Part shown: positions 1 to 8,752 of the stretch, one piece after another | Numbering within the stretch: the first letter of the stretch is position 1 | Layout: each line of letters starts with the position of its first letter | Assembly (NCBI RefSeq): GCF_002104475.1 | Contig: NZ_NBOF01000002.1 | Location: 310,001-374,000, forward strand | From: Cognaticolwellia mytili | GTDB lineage: Bacteria > Pseudomonadota > Gammaproteobacteria > Enterobacterales > Alteromonadaceae | Length of the DNA stretch: 64,000 nt | Reading direction: 5' to 3' | Translations under genes and position numbers: made by a program | Notes under the pieces: model-generated | Database searches by the model: none | The model's input: only the letters and a program-made list of their open reading frames with translations | What the model was told of the DNA's origin: nothing

Positions 1-1135
1 CTTGAATTGCTGCACCAGCAGCTACTGCTTCATCAGGGTTAACGTCTTTACGTGGCTCTTTACCGAAGAAATCAGTTACTGCGGCTTGTACCATTGGCAT
101 ACGTGATTGACCACCAACCAAGATAACATCATTGATGTCACTTACTGATAAGTCTGCATCTTTAAGTGCTTGCTTAAGCGGCTCTAAAGTTGCTTTAACC
201 ATATCTTCAACTAATGACTCTAATTTAGCACGTGTTACTTTGATGTTCATATGCTTAGGGCCACTTGCATCTGCAGTGATGTAAGGTAAGTTAACATCAG
301 TTTGTTGTGCAGAAGAAAGTTCACATTTCGCTTTTTCAGCCGCTTCTTTCAAACGTTGCATAGCTAATGGATCAGTTGTTAAATCCATGCCTTGGTCTTT
401 TTTGAATTCAGCTACTAGGTAGTTGATTAAACGGTTATCAAAATCTTCACCACCTAAGTGAGTGTCACCGTTAGTCGCAAGTACTTCAAACGTGTGCTCG
501 CCTTCAACTTCATCAATTTCGATGATAGAGATATCAAATGTACCACCACCTAAATCGTATACTGCAACAACTTTGTCGCCTTCTTGCTTGTCCATGCCGT
601 AGGCAAGGGCAGCAGCAGTTGGCTCGTTGATAATACGTTTAACATCAAGACCAGCAATACGACCAGCATCTTTAGTTGCTTGACGTTGTGAATCGTTGAA
701 GTAAGCAGGAACGGTAATTACTGCTTCAGAAATTGTTTCACCTAAGTAGTCTTCAGCTGTTTTTTTCATTTTAGCTAAAACTTCAGCTGAAACCTGTGGT
801 GGAGCAACGTTTTTATCACGTGCTGTAACCCACGCATCACCGTTATCAGCTTTAACAATACCAAATGGCATAATACCGATATCACGCTGAACTTCTTTGT
901 CTTCAAAACGACGACCGATTAAACGCTTAATAGCGTATAACGTGTTTGTCGGGTTTGTAACTGATTGACGCTTAGCAGGTTGACCTACTAAAGTTTCGCC
1001 TTCTTCTGTGTATGCAATGATTGAAGGAGTTGTACGATCGCCTTCCGCATTTTCAATTACACGTGCTGTGCCGCCATCTAGAACAGCAACACAAGAGTTT
1101 GTTGTCCCTAGGTCAATACCAATAATTTTGCCCAT
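1..1135 (-). CDS. dnaK: Molecular chaperone DnaK (Hsp70), C-terminus outside window
   Basis: ATP-dependent cytosolic Hsp70 that works with DnaJ and the nucleotide exchange factor GrpE encoded just upstream. The reverse strand reads [18 protein letters not shown] from the ATG at 1135, the Hsp70 phosphate-1 loop, followed by the phosphate-2 motif [12 protein letters not shown] and the adenosine motif [10 protein letters not shown]. About 378 codons are visible: essentially the whole ATPase domain, with the substrate-binding domain cut off by the window edge. A GGAG ribosome site lies about 9 bases before the start. A sigma-32-like promoter stands 60-90 bases upstream, and grpE lies on the same strand with a terminator between. 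The identification is secure. Confidence 0.97.
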   Translation of the reverse strand, partial: MGKIIGIDLGTTNSCVAVLDGGTARVIENAEGDRTTPSIIAYTEEGETLVGQPAKRQSVTNPTNTLYAIKRLIGRRFEDKEVQRDIGIMPFGIVKADNGDAWVTARDKNVAPPQVSAEVLAKMKKTAEDYLGETISEAVITVPAYFNDSQRQATKDAGRIAGLDVKRIINEPTAAALAYGMDKQEGDKVVAVYDLGGGTFDISIIEIDEVEGEHTFEVLATNGDTHLGGEDFDNRLINYLVAEFKKDQGMDLTTDPLAMQRLKEAAEKAKCELSSAQQTDVNLPYITADASGPKHMNIKVTRAKLESLVEDMVKATLEPLKQALKDADLSVSDINDVILVGGQSRMPMVQAAVTDFFGKEPRKDVNPDEAVAAGAAIQ

Positions 1136-1197
1136 CTTGAGGATCTCCGAATACTTATATGTTAAAAATAAAGATTAAATCTTTCGATGAACAGTTA

Positions 1198-1224
1198 GTG
1201 GGGGCAGGAAAAAGTCTTTTCAAC
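1198..1224 (-). promoter_or_regulatory. Sigma-32-like heat-shock promoter of dnaK
   Basis: Read on the minus strand, GTTGAA (1224-1219) and CCCCAC (1203-1198) are separated by 15 bases. This resembles the RpoH consensus CTTGAA-N13/15-CCCCAT with two mismatches. It sits about 60 bases before the dnaK start. The match is by eye. Confidence 0.6.
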
Positions 1225-1330
1225 TATTTTTATCGAAAAAAACTAAAAAATGTTAAATTTTATTTCTTCTTCTCTTTATTAATGCCAATTAAGCTTCTGC
1301 TTGTTATATTATTCAGCAATAAAAGACATA

Positions 1331-1357
1331 AAAAAACCAGACACTTGTCTGGTTTTT
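1331..1357 (-). terminator. Rho-independent terminator after grpE
   Basis: AAAAACCAGACA and TGTCTGGTTTTT form a 12-bp stem around a tiny loop. An A-run lies on the left, which is a T-run on the minus strand. It lies 59 bases past the grpE stop and before the dnaK promoter, so dnaK probably depends mainly on its own promoter. Confidence 0.8.
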
Positions 1358-1415
1358 CATCTTTACTTAAAACGTTATTTAGCAATAAAAGTCTAAAACT
1401 AGCTAAAAAATAAAA

Positions 1416-2051
1416 TTAAGCCGTAGTATCAACACTTGGCTTAGCTTTCGAAACCATCACCATAGCAGGGCGAATTAAACGACCATTTAACTCATAACCT
1501 TTTTGCATTACCGCAATAACAGTATTGGCGGCAACACCTTCAACTTCTTGCATTGACATCGCTTGATGTAATTCAGGGTTGAATGGCTGATCTTGTGGAT
1601 CAATGGCTTTAATGGCAAATTTTTCTAACGAAGATAATAAACCTTGATAAGTTAATTCGATGCCTTCAATAATGCCTTTATTGTTTTCATCATCTTTATC
1701 AATATTTTGCAATGCACGCTCTAAGTTATCAACAGTTACCAGCATTTCGCTAGCAAACTTCTCTAAAGCAAATTTACGGGCTTTCTCAACATCTTGTGCA
1801 GCGCGACGACGAACATTATCGACTTCTGCTTTGGCGCGAATAACAGAGTCTTTTTGATCTGTTACCGTAGACTTAGCAGCGGCTAATGAAAGCTCAAGCT
1901 CATTTATTTTTTCTTGCTCTTCGCTAACAACTTCATGAGCATGCACATGTTGCTCTTCAACTTGCTCTTCAGCTTGTTCAATAATTTCTGCTGCTAATTC
2001 ATCTGCTGCTATTTCTTCAGCACTTTTATTTTCTGTTGACTCGTTAGTCAT
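1416..2051 (-). CDS. grpE: Nucleotide exchange factor GrpE
   Basis: Cytosolic co-chaperone that releases ADP from DnaK. The acidic N-terminal tail (many Glu/Ala) leads into a long coiled coil and then the GrpE signature with [26 protein letters not shown] and [17 protein letters not shown]. Length is 211 aa from the ATG at 2051, within the family range. I prefer this start over an in-frame codon ten residues upstream because GGAG lies six bases before it. The gene is divergent from nadK, the common arrangement in gammaproteobacteria, and has a textbook sigma-32 promoter about 60 bases upstream. Confidence 0.96.
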   Translation of the reverse strand: MTNESTENKSAEEIAADELAAEIIEQAEEQVEEQHVHAHEVVSEEQEKINELELSLAAAKSTVTDQKDSVIRAKAEVDNVRRRAAQDVEKARKFALEKFASEMLVTVDNLERALQNIDKDDENNKGIIEGIELTYQGLLSSLEKFAIKAIDPQDQPFNPELHQAMSMQEVEGVAANTVIAVMQKGYELNGRLIRPAMVMVSKAKPSVDTTA

Positions 2052-2108
2052 GAAAAACTCCAAAGTATTTTTAATTTTCAAAGTTGGTAAAACACAATAC
2101 CGCTAATT

Positions 2109-2134
2109 ATGGGGGCTTGTTTTTATGATTCAAG
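2109..2134 (-). promoter_or_regulatory. Sigma-32 promoter of grpE
   Basis: On the minus strand CTTGAA (2134-2129), a 14-base spacer and CCCCAT (2114-2109) match the RpoH consensus at every position. This marks grpE as heat-shock induced. Confidence 0.88.
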
Positions 2135-2232
2135 CACAAAAGTAAATCATTTAAAAAAAAGTCAACTTTACAAGCGAGTAAAATAGCGCGAAACTGCGGT
2201 TAGTTGCCTATTTTATTAAGGTTTATCCCAAA

Positions 2233-3114
2233 GTGAGTAAATTATACGAAACAGTTGGACTTATTGGTAAGCCTCATCATGAGGGTGCCAGCTCAACCAT
2301 AGAAACATTACATCAATATTTATCACAACAAGGTTATCAGGTGCTAATAGAAAGTTCAGTAGCGCCGTCAATAAATATTAACAATGTTGCTGTTGCTTCT
2401 CTAACTGAAATTGGTCAACAAGCTGACTTAGCAATCGTCGTTGGCGGTGACGGTTACATGCTAGGCGCGGCTCGCGTACTCTCATGTTACGACATTGGCG
2501 TTTTAGGCGTTAATCGTGGAAACTTAGGTTTCCTAACTGATCTGTCACCCGATGATTTAACCGCGCCACTTAATGCAATCTTAAATGGTGAATCACGCTC
2601 TGAGCAACGCTTTATTATTGAAGCTGAAGTCTACCGTCATGGCAAACTCAAAAGCTCTAACAGCGCAGTAAACGAAGCCGTATTACATGCGGGGAAAGTT
2701 GCCAACATGATCGAATTTGAAGTCTACATCGATGGTAGCTTTATGTTTAGTCAACGCTCAGACGGACTCATTGTATCAACGCCAACAGGTTCAACGGCCT
2801 ACTCAATGTCAGCAGGCGGCCCTATTTTAACGCCAAATTTAAACGCTCTTTCACTAGTTCCTATGTTTCCGCATACATTAACCAGTCGGCCTATTGTCGT
2901 TGACGGCAACAGTGAAATTAAGCTCAAACTAGCGAATGAAAATTACGAAAATTTACAGGTTAGTTGTGACGGCCACGTTATTTTAGCCGTAATGCCTGGT
3001 GATGAAGTGATCATAAAAAAAAGCGAGTTTACTTTACGTTTAATACACCCCCTTGATCACAACTACTTTAATGTTTTACGAAACAAGTTAAGTTGGGGTA
3101 ACAAACTTTATTAA
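2233..3114 (+). CDS. nadK: NAD kinase
   Basis: Phosphorylates NAD+ to NADP+ in the cytosol. The protein follows the enterobacterial family closely, with [13 protein letters not shown] around residues 73-85, then [31 protein letters not shown], the NE/D and [10 protein letters not shown] nucleotide-binding motif, and a C-terminal SWGNKLY. At 293 aa it has the usual length. The start is GTG at 2233 with AAGG 12 bases upstream. One oddity is that the catalytic GGDG motif is followed by Tyr where E. coli NadK has Asn. Its transcription appears to end in the hairpin at 3181-3220. Confidence 0.95.
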   Translation: MSKLYETVGLIGKPHHEGASSTIETLHQYLSQQGYQVLIESSVAPSININNVAVASLTEIGQQADLAIVVGGDGYMLGAARVLSCYDIGVLGVNRGNLGFLTDLSPDDLTAPLNAILNGESRSEQRFIIEAEVYRHGKLKSSNSAVNEAVLHAGKVANMIEFEVYIDGSFMFSQRSDGLIVSTPTGSTAYSMSAGGPILTPNLNALSLVPMFPHTLTSRPIVVDGNSEIKLKLANENYENLQVSCDGHVILAVMPGDEVIIKKSEFTLRLIHPLDHNYFNVLRNKLSWGNKLY

Positions 3115-3180
3115 TCTTAGCTGTCTCGCAGCCCTTTAAAATAGTTAATTAAGAATAAAGTTGTAAACATAGCTTGAATA

Positions 3181-3220
3181 AAAACCAGATACTGTATAAA
3201 TTAACAGTATCTGGTTTTTT
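3181..3220 (+). terminator. Terminator hairpin of nadK overlapping the LexA box
   Basis: A perfect 15-bp inverted repeat (3181-3195 with 3204-3218) around the 8-base loop ATAAATTA is followed by a T-run to 3220. It has terminator form for nadK, yet its stem tip and loop are an SOS operator. Confidence 0.75.
3190..3209 (+). promoter_or_regulatory. LexA (SOS) box upstream of recN
   Basis: TACTGTATAAATTAACAGTA contains the invariant CTGT-N8-ACAG with flanking TA on both sides, like the enterobacterial LexA consensus. It is 68 bases before the recN start, and recN is a classical SOS gene. Confidence 0.88.
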
Positions 3221-3277
3221 GGTTATTAATACGACACTTTATTGCAACATAATGATAATAAAGTTAGTGAGGCGACT

Positions 3278-4942
3278 ATGTTACTGCAACTCAACATTCA
3301 AAATTTTGCCATTGTCCGTTCACTCGACATTGATTGGCAACAAGGTATGACAACAATCACTGGTGAAACGGGTGCGGGTAAATCAATTGCCATTGATGCC
3401 TTAGGACTGTGTTTGGGTGACAGAGCCGTAACCAATGTTGTTCGTCCAAACTGCGCCAAGGCTGAACTGGCGGCAACATTTGATACCGGTAAAAATAAAC
3501 CCGCGCAAAAATGGCTAAAAAAGAATGATATGTTGCATGAGAACGAATGTATTCTACGCCGGGTTATTTCCGCTGAAGGTCGCTCAAAGTCGTATATAAA
3601 TGGCAGCCAAGTCCCTTTAGTACAGCTAAAAGAAATTGGCCAGTTGCTCATTAATATTCACGGACAACATGACCACCAACTTATCGTTAAGGCTAATGAG
3701 CAACGTAACATACTCGACGCTTACGCCAGTCATCAACATTTACTCGATGACGTAAAATTTTATTATCATCGATGGCGTGAACTCAGCCAAGAAGCTAAGC
3801 AACTACAAGAAAGCAAAATACAACGTGAAGCTAAGCAACAGTTATTGCAATATCAAGTCAACGAGCTTAATGAATTTTCATTACAACCTAACGAATTTGA
3901 AAGTTTAGAAATTGATTATAAACGCCAAAGTAATGGCCAGCACATTCTTAATGAAACCTTAGTGGCTGCGCAGCTATTATCTGAAAATGAGCAGTCTAAT
4001 GTTGTTGATAGTTTACGCCAAAGTGCGGAACAAATTTCCTCACTAAGTCATTACGACCCAACACTTAAAGCCATTGCAGAGCAGCTTAATGAAGCGCTTA
4101 TTCAAATTGAAGATGCCAGCCAAGAAGTCAAACATTATTACGAGAGCTTAGAGCTTGATCCGCAAGCTTATACGTTAATTGAAGAACGTTATTCAACTGC
4201 CGTGCAACTAGCGAAAAAGCATCAAGTTGCACCAGAAAAATTAGCTGACCTTCATCAACAACTATTACAAGAATTACAACTATTTAGCTCTGATGAAACT
4301 CGGTTAGAACAAATTAATGACGATATTGAAACAGCAAAAAACAAATATCACGAGGCAGCATTAACCTTATCAACGTCAAGAACAAAAGCAGCGAAAAAAC
4401 TCAGCAAGTTAATCACCAATAGTATGGCTGAATTAAACATGCAGCATGGCAATTTTTTAATTGATGTTAGCCAAGCTCAAGAGCAAAACTTGTCAGTCAA
4501 TGGCCTTGATAATGTTAGTTACTTAGCTAGCTTAAACCCGGGGCAAGCACTTGAAGCCATGAATAAAGTGGCCTCAGGAGGTGAACTTTCACGTATTAGT
4601 TTAGCCATGCAAGTGATATTGGCCGACAAAGTTATTACGCCAAGTTTAATATTTGATGAAGTTGATGTCGGCATCAGTGGCCCCACCGCTGCAATGGTGG
4701 GTAAAAAGTTACAGCAACTAGCTAAGAACACGCAAGTCATCTGTGTAACTCACTTACCGCAGGTCGCCAGCAAAGGCCATCAACAATTATTCGTGGCTAA
4801 ATTAACTGACGGAGAGCACACAGAAACCACAGTAACGGAACTTTCTAGCAATGGTCGCGTCCAAGAAATTGCGCGTTTACTTGCCGGTGATAAAGTTACC
4901 GAAAATAGCCTGGCTAGTGCGCAAGAATTACTGGCAGGATAA
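3278..4942 (+). CDS. recN: DNA repair protein RecN
   Basis: SMC-like cytosolic ATPase for double-strand break repair. Walker A GETGAGKS is at residues 29-36. Long coiled-coil arms fill about residues 150-390. The ABC signature ASGGELSRISLAM and Walker B SLIFDEVDVGIS follow, with a conserved C-terminal VTHLPQVA. Length is 554 aa, matching the family. The start at 3278 is chosen over an in-frame TTG 12 codons earlier because GAGG precedes it at good spacing and the product then begins MLLQLNIQNFAIV as in homologues. The upstream LexA box implies SOS induction. Confidence 0.96.
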   Translation: MLLQLNIQNFAIVRSLDIDWQQGMTTITGETGAGKSIAIDALGLCLGDRAVTNVVRPNCAKAELAATFDTGKNKPAQKWLKKNDMLHENECILRRVISAEGRSKSYINGSQVPLVQLKEIGQLLINIHGQHDHQLIVKANEQRNILDAYASHQHLLDDVKFYYHRWRELSQEAKQLQESKIQREAKQQLLQYQVNELNEFSLQPNEFESLEIDYKRQSNGQHILNETLVAAQLLSENEQSNVVDSLRQSAEQISSLSHYDPTLKAIAEQLNEALIQIEDASQEVKHYYESLELDPQAYTLIEERYSTAVQLAKKHQVAPEKLADLHQQLLQELQLFSSDETRLEQINDDIETAKNKYHEAALTLSTSRTKAAKKLSKLITNSMAELNMQHGNFLIDVSQAQEQNLSVNGLDNVSYLASLNPGQALEAMNKVASGGELSRISLAMQVILADKVITPSLIFDEVDVGISGPTAAMVGKKLQQLAKNTQVICVTHLPQVASKGHQQLFVAKLTDGEHTETTVTELSSNGRVQEIARLLAGDKVTENSLASAQELLAG

Positions 4943-5046
4943 AGCGAATACAGCCAAGCGGGCGAAATAAACTAAAAATTATTTTGTATCTCGTAGTCCG
5001 CTTCGCTATTATCCCCGTTCAAACTAAAAAGGATAATGTATTTACC

Positions 5047-5394
5047 ATGTTGTTTAGAGTATTAGCGATTGTTATCGCCCTATCTGTTTCTGCTTGTTCT
5101 AGCTGGGTTTATCGCATTGATATCCCACAAGGGAACTACCTAGAACAAAAAGACATCGACAAACTTCAAATTGCAATGACAAAAGAACAAGTTAAATTTG
5201 TTTTGGGCAGTCCTGTTCTTGAAGATAGCTTCAATAGTAACATTTGGCACTATGTTTACCGTTTTAAATCAGGCAGAAGTGATAAATTAAATTCTAAAAA
5301 ACAATTCACTATTACCTTTGAAGATAACAAGGTAGTGAATGCGGAAGGTGATTTTGAATTACCAGAAAGTTACTTTGTTCCAATGGTTAACTAA
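5047..5394 (+). CDS. bamE: Outer membrane assembly lipoprotein BamE (SmpA/OmlA)
   Basis: Small lipoprotein of the BAM complex that inserts beta-barrel proteins in the outer membrane. A hydrophobic signal ends in VSAC, a lipobox giving a lipidated Cys after cleavage. The mature part carries the BamE features YRIDIPQGNYL, MTKEQVKFVLGSP and WHYVYRF. The start at 5047 gives 115 aa; an in-frame TTG 21 codons upstream would add an implausible leader. recN upstream and rnfH-ratA convergent downstream reproduce the usual gammaproteobacterial neighbourhood. Confidence 0.94.
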   Translation: MLFRVLAIVIALSVSACSSWVYRIDIPQGNYLEQKDIDKLQIAMTKEQVKFVLGSPVLEDSFNSNIWHYVYRFKSGRSDKLNSKKQFTITFEDNKVVNAEGDFELPESYFVPMVN

Positions 5395-5419
5395 TATTTA
5401 GTTAAACCTAGAAATACAA

Positions 5420-5445
5420 AAGCATGCGCTAAGCATGCTTTTTTT
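5420..5445 (+). terminator. Terminator after bamE
   Basis: AAGCATGC, a five-base loop and GCATGCTT are followed by a run of seven T. It lies between the convergent ends of bamE and rnfH. Confidence 0.82.
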
Positions 5446-5473
5446 GTTTTTAGAGAGCTAGTTTTCCAATGAG

Positions 5474-5887
5474 TTAAGATTCTCCCGCCTTGCTTCTGCG
5501 TGGGTCAACTCGACCGCCAGTAATTTTATCTGCTCGCCCTTCTTCTTTCGCTTTCTCAGCCCTGCGTTTACGTACTTCTTTGGGATCAGCAAGTAACGGA
5601 CGGTATACTTCAATACGGTCTAAATCTTTGACAATATCTTTTAACTTAGCGACTCGGTTCCATATGCCAACATTGTTAACCGCTAAATCAATCTCAGGAA
5701 ACTCTTCAATGATGCCTGAGACTATTATCGCTTGTTCAATGGTTGTGTTTTCATCAACTTCGATATTGATGATTTCTTGCCTTTGCGGTGTACCGTAGAC
5801 AATTTCAATATTACATTTGCCTGCAACCACATCTATGTTGCTAGCTGCTTCATCACTAGTAATATCATTCATCTTTTGTTCGCTCAT
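5474..5887 (-). CDS. rnfH: RnfH family ubiquitin-like protein
   Basis: Small cytosolic beta-grasp protein of unclear function, usually paired with ratA as here. Seen are IEIVYGTPQRQEIINIEV, IEQAIIVSGI, VGIWNRVAKL and the closing DRIEVYRPLLADPKEVRKRR typical of UPF0125/RnfH. The basic C-terminal tail is family-like. At 137 aa it is somewhat long because of about 22 extra N-terminal residues. Another ATG at codon 6 is possible and neither has a strong ribosome site. Confidence 0.9.
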   Translation of the reverse strand: MSEQKMNDITSDEAASNIDVVAGKCNIEIVYGTPQRQEIINIEVDENTTIEQAIIVSGIIEEFPEIDLAVNNVGIWNRVAKLKDIVKDLDRIEVYRPLLADPKEVRKRRAEKAKEEGRADKITGGRVDPRRSKAGES

Positions 5888-5935
5888 ATTCTATTAAACA
5901 CCCATTAATACATTATTAAACTGTAATTTTTACTT

Positions 5936-6367
5936 TTAGCCATAAATTTCTTTAGCGCGCATAGTGAAAGAGTGCACCATGTTATTGGCTAAATTATTAA
6001 ATACCCGACCAAAGGCTAAATCGAACACTTTATTAGAGAATTCATAATCTAAATTTAATTCAATTTTACAGGCATCTTCTGACAAGGCTTTTAATTGCCA
6101 ACCCCCAATAAGTTGCTTAAATGGCCCATCAACTAAGCTCATCTTAACCTCTCGGTTACTTACCAAAATATTTTCAGTAGTGAACCACTTTTTTAAGCCA
6201 CCTTTAGACACTAATAAAGCTGCGGTCATCGAACGCTCATCTTGGGCAATTATTTTACTGTCACTACAATCAGGTAAAAACTTCGGGTAGGCAAGCACAT
6301 CATTAATTAGATGATACATATCTTCTACACTGTGCATCACTAATGCACTACGACTTATGTTTGGCAT
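5936..6367 (-). CDS. ratA: RatA/Coq10-like START-domain protein
   Basis: Cytosolic lipid-pocket (SRPBCC) protein. E. coli RatA was described as inhibiting 70S ribosome association, while relatives bind ubiquinone. Seen are MPNISRSALVMHSVEDMYHL, YPKFLPDCSDSKI, and the C-terminal FGRVFNNLANNMVHSFTMRA. It is 143 aa with a strong GGAGG before the ATG at 6367. It precedes rnfH on the same strand with a 48-base gap, and is divergent from smpB, which is the standard arrangement. Confidence 0.93.
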   Translation of the reverse strand: MPNISRSALVMHSVEDMYHLINDVLAYPKFLPDCSDSKIIAQDERSMTAALLVSKGGLKKWFTTENILVSNREVKMSLVDGPFKQLIGGWQLKALSEDACKIELNLDYEFSNKVFDLAFGRVFNNLANNMVHSFTMRAKEIYG

Positions 6368-6529
6368 TCACCCTCCAATTCTCAATGGTCGCTATCATAG
6401 CAAATGTCGTCAAAAAACGCATTAAAGTGAAAAATGATAAATAAGCCGTTTAAATAGCATAATTTCTCCGTATAATGTTTACGATTGCTATTTTGGTAGC
6501 AAACCAAAAGTGCAAATAATGGAAATATA

Positions 6530-7012
6530 ATGGCCAAGAAAAAAAAATCAAACAGCAATACCATTGCTCTAAATAAAAAAGCGCGTCATAACTACGCTTT
6601 AACCGACAAATTTGAAGGTGGCATGAGCTTGCAGGGTTGGGAAATAAAATCAATCCGAAGTGGCAAAGTCAACATATCTGACTGTTACGTGCATATTAAA
6701 GGCGGCGAAGCTTACTTACTAGGCGCTGAAATAACACCACTTAACGCCGCATCTAGCCACGTAGTTTGTGACCCTAATCGTGACCGAAAATTACTATTAA
6801 ATCGCAGAGAGTTGGAAAAAATTACTGCCGCTGTTGAGCGTGATGGTTATTCCTTAATTGCCACTGCCATGTATTGGAAAGCATGTTGGGTTAAATTAGA
6901 GTTTCACTTAGGTAAAGGTAAGAAAGATCACGATAAACGCTCTGATATTAAAGACCGTGAATGGGCCGTTGATAAAGGCCGTTTAATGAAAAATAAAAAT
7001 TTAGACCGCTAA
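6530..7012 (+). CDS. smpB: SsrA-binding protein SmpB
   Basis: Partner of tmRNA in trans-translation, rescuing stalled ribosomes. It has the family hallmarks: an N-terminal Lys-rich start, [45 protein letters not shown] and the disordered basic tail [16 protein letters not shown]. Length is 160 aa, as in E. coli. Its RNA partner begins 110 bases downstream in the same direction, so the two-part rescue system is complete here. Confidence 0.97.
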   Translation: MAKKKKSNSNTIALNKKARHNYALTDKFEGGMSLQGWEIKSIRSGKVNISDCYVHIKGGEAYLLGAEITPLNAASSHVVCDPNRDRKLLLNRRELEKITAAVERDGYSLIATAMYWKACWVKLEFHLGKGKKDHDKRSDIKDREWAVDKGRLMKNKNLDR

Positions 7013-7121
7013 GCACCATTAGAACAAGTGGTTAAAAAATATCACGTTGTCTATTTAACCTAAGCGTTGTACAATGCACACCATAGGCTAGTTTAGCTTA
7101 TAGAAAAAAGAGTAAAACTTT

Positions 7122-7472
7122 GGGGCGGATCTAGGATTCGACAAGATTCATGAAACCCGAGGTGCATGCCCAGGGGCGGTTTGCCTGGTAAAAAGCCGCA
7201 AAACTATAATTGCTAACGACGAAACGTTCGCACTAGCCGCTTAAGGCTAGCCATCGCCTCATAAATTGTCCTGTTGTTTCGAGGATCGATGGTCACCCCA
7301 AATAGGATAGCGAGGGAAGCACGCTTAAGGCTGAACCGCGAAATAGTATTAAGCTCACCATGACGAAGCCTGTCGACTGGCGTCTAATTGGTTAAATAAA
7401 TAATCGACTAAGCATGTAGTACCAAGGATGTAGGCTTTTTGGACGGGGGTTCGATTCCCCCCCGCTCCACCA
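7122..7472 (+). ncRNA. ssrA: tmRNA (transfer-messenger RNA, SsrA)
   Basis: The 5' end GGGGCGGATCTAGGATTCGAC and the 3' end GGGGGTTCGATTCCCCCC-CGCTCCACCA form the tRNA-like domain, including the T-loop, acceptor stem and encoded CCA. The reading frame for the degradation tag is GCT at 7212 to GCT at 7241, then TAA, giving ANDETFALAA. Length is 351 nt. It charges with alanine and works with SmpB encoded upstream. The 3' end is a known integration hotspot for islands; the accessory genes that follow fit that, but I could not find a second copy of the tmRNA end. Confidence 0.96.
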
Positions 7473-7553
7473 AAATAAAGACCGTTTTTAGTTTATTAGT
7501 TATACCTAGTAACTTTTAGATTTGGCCATAAACAGACTAGCGTTTATGATAAG

Positions 7554-7579
7554 AAACCGCTTAATTGCGGTTTTTTTTT
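7554..7579 (+). terminator. Terminator after tmRNA
   Basis: AAACCGC, loop TTAATT and GCGGTTT are followed by a nine-T run. It lies 82 bases beyond the tmRNA 3' end. Confidence 0.85.
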
Positions 7580-7694
7580 ATGCCTGGAATTTATTGTTAT
7601 TTTGATGTGGTACTCGCTTCAAATTGGTGCGCCCATTTCATCAGTCACTTTACATTTTCGAATTCATGTTCCAAAGAAATTAAGGTGAGTGTTC

Positions 7695-7724
7695 TTGTTA
7701 ATTGTTGTTAATTGTTGTTAATTG
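7695..7724 (+). repeat. Three tandem 10-bp repeats upstream of the accessory operon
   Basis: TTGTTAATTG occurs three times back to back (7695, 7705, 7715), one DNA turn per unit, about 120 bases before the operon start. The rest of the 370-base gap after tmRNA holds only the terminator and AT-rich promoter-like sequence. Confidence 0.8.
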
Positions 7725-7842
7725 GATGCATTATAGTTGATGAAGTAGCTTCATTTATTATTGAATTTTAATTTGTTACGATATTAATTATGTTAACATG
7801 CTCAAATTAATATTCGAAATATCAAAGGGTAAGGTTGTATAA

Positions 7843-8751
7843 ATGGATCTAATGGAGCTTACGAATAATACATCTATTATTAAAGATGGGAGGCATATTC
7901 TTAAGGTGCCTCGATTATTTTCAGTTAAGTCTATGGAGACGGCCAAAATATCTATTGATTTTTTAGATAATATCGACCATTTCACTCGAATAAATGAGAA
8001 AATGCTCATTGACTTAAGTCGATTGGAGTTTTTCCATGCACCATCAGCCCTGCTATTGTTTGCGTATATAACCAATGCCCAAATTACCACTAATAGGCAT
8101 GATATTATTAAAGTTATCCTTCCTGTGAACCAAGCAATTAGATCTTTAGTGCGCAAGAGTGGGCTCTGGGATGCAATTAAATATGGAACGAAAAGAAAGT
8201 TAGATAGAAACTGGGAGTTAGGTAATAATTTTCAATCAGGCTACGACGCAGAAGAACATTACGATAAGACATTTAAATATTTAAAGAAACAATACTCTAA
8301 CTTCTCAAAAGAACTAGGTGTTGCAATAAATGAAGCTATGCTTAATATAAATCAACACGCTTATAGATACCATCCTAAAGGATCAGTTACAAGATGGTGG
8401 CAATATGCCTATATTAAAGATGATACATTAAATTTTTGTATATTTGATAAAGGGTGTGGTATTCCGACTTCTTTTAAAAAATTAAATTTTTACAAAAACA
8501 ACCTAGATCAAGAGATTATTGTCAATGCAATGAAGAAAAATACTTCTACAATGAATATTATTGGCACTGAGGGGAGAGGAAGAGGCTCTGCAAATATTAT
8601 TAAGCCTGTGAGCTCTGTTGAGAAAGATAAATTATTAATAATTAGTGAACAAGGCCTTTATAGGTATTTTCACGATAAAGATATAGAAACATCAAGATTA
8701 CCATTAAGGCTAAATGGCACATTACTTTGTTGGCAAATTAAGGCGAAATAA
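7843..8751 (+). CDS. STAS-like plus GHKL ATPase protein (anti-sigma/histidine-kinase-type fold)
   Basis: Predicted cytosolic signalling ATPase. Residues about 17-105 resemble a STAS-like domain (MLIDLSRLEFFHAPSALLL). From about 150 a HATPase_c fold follows, with an N-box INEAMLN (Glu164, Asn168), G1 box FDKGCGIP (202-208) and a glycine-rich G2 box EGRGRGSA (243-250). There is no phospho-accepting His domain, so it is unlikely to be a sensor kinase; the family resembles SpoIIAB/RsbW-type switch kinases. It starts at ATG 7843 with AAGG upstream. It is first of three tightly packed genes; the next starts one base after its stop. Exact role is unknown. Confidence 0.8.
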   Translation: MDLMELTNNTSIIKDGRHILKVPRLFSVKSMETAKISIDFLDNIDHFTRINEKMLIDLSRLEFFHAPSALLLFAYITNAQITTNRHDIIKVILPVNQAIRSLVRKSGLWDAIKYGTKRKLDRNWELGNNFQSGYDAEEHYDKTFKYLKKQYSNFSKELGVAINEAMLNINQHAYRYHPKGSVTRWWQYAYIKDDTLNFCIFDKGCGIPTSFKKLNFYKNNLDQEIIVNAMKKNTSTMNIIGTEGRGRGSANIIKPVSSVEKDKLLIISEQGLYRYFHDKDIETSRLPLRLNGTLLCWQIKAK

Positions 8752-8752
8752 T

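Noticed and set aside
1159-1413. 84-aa frame on the plus strand between dnaK and grpE
   Set aside because: It lies over the dnaK promoter and the grpE terminator, and its Lys/Phe-rich product looks like translated AT-rich spacer.
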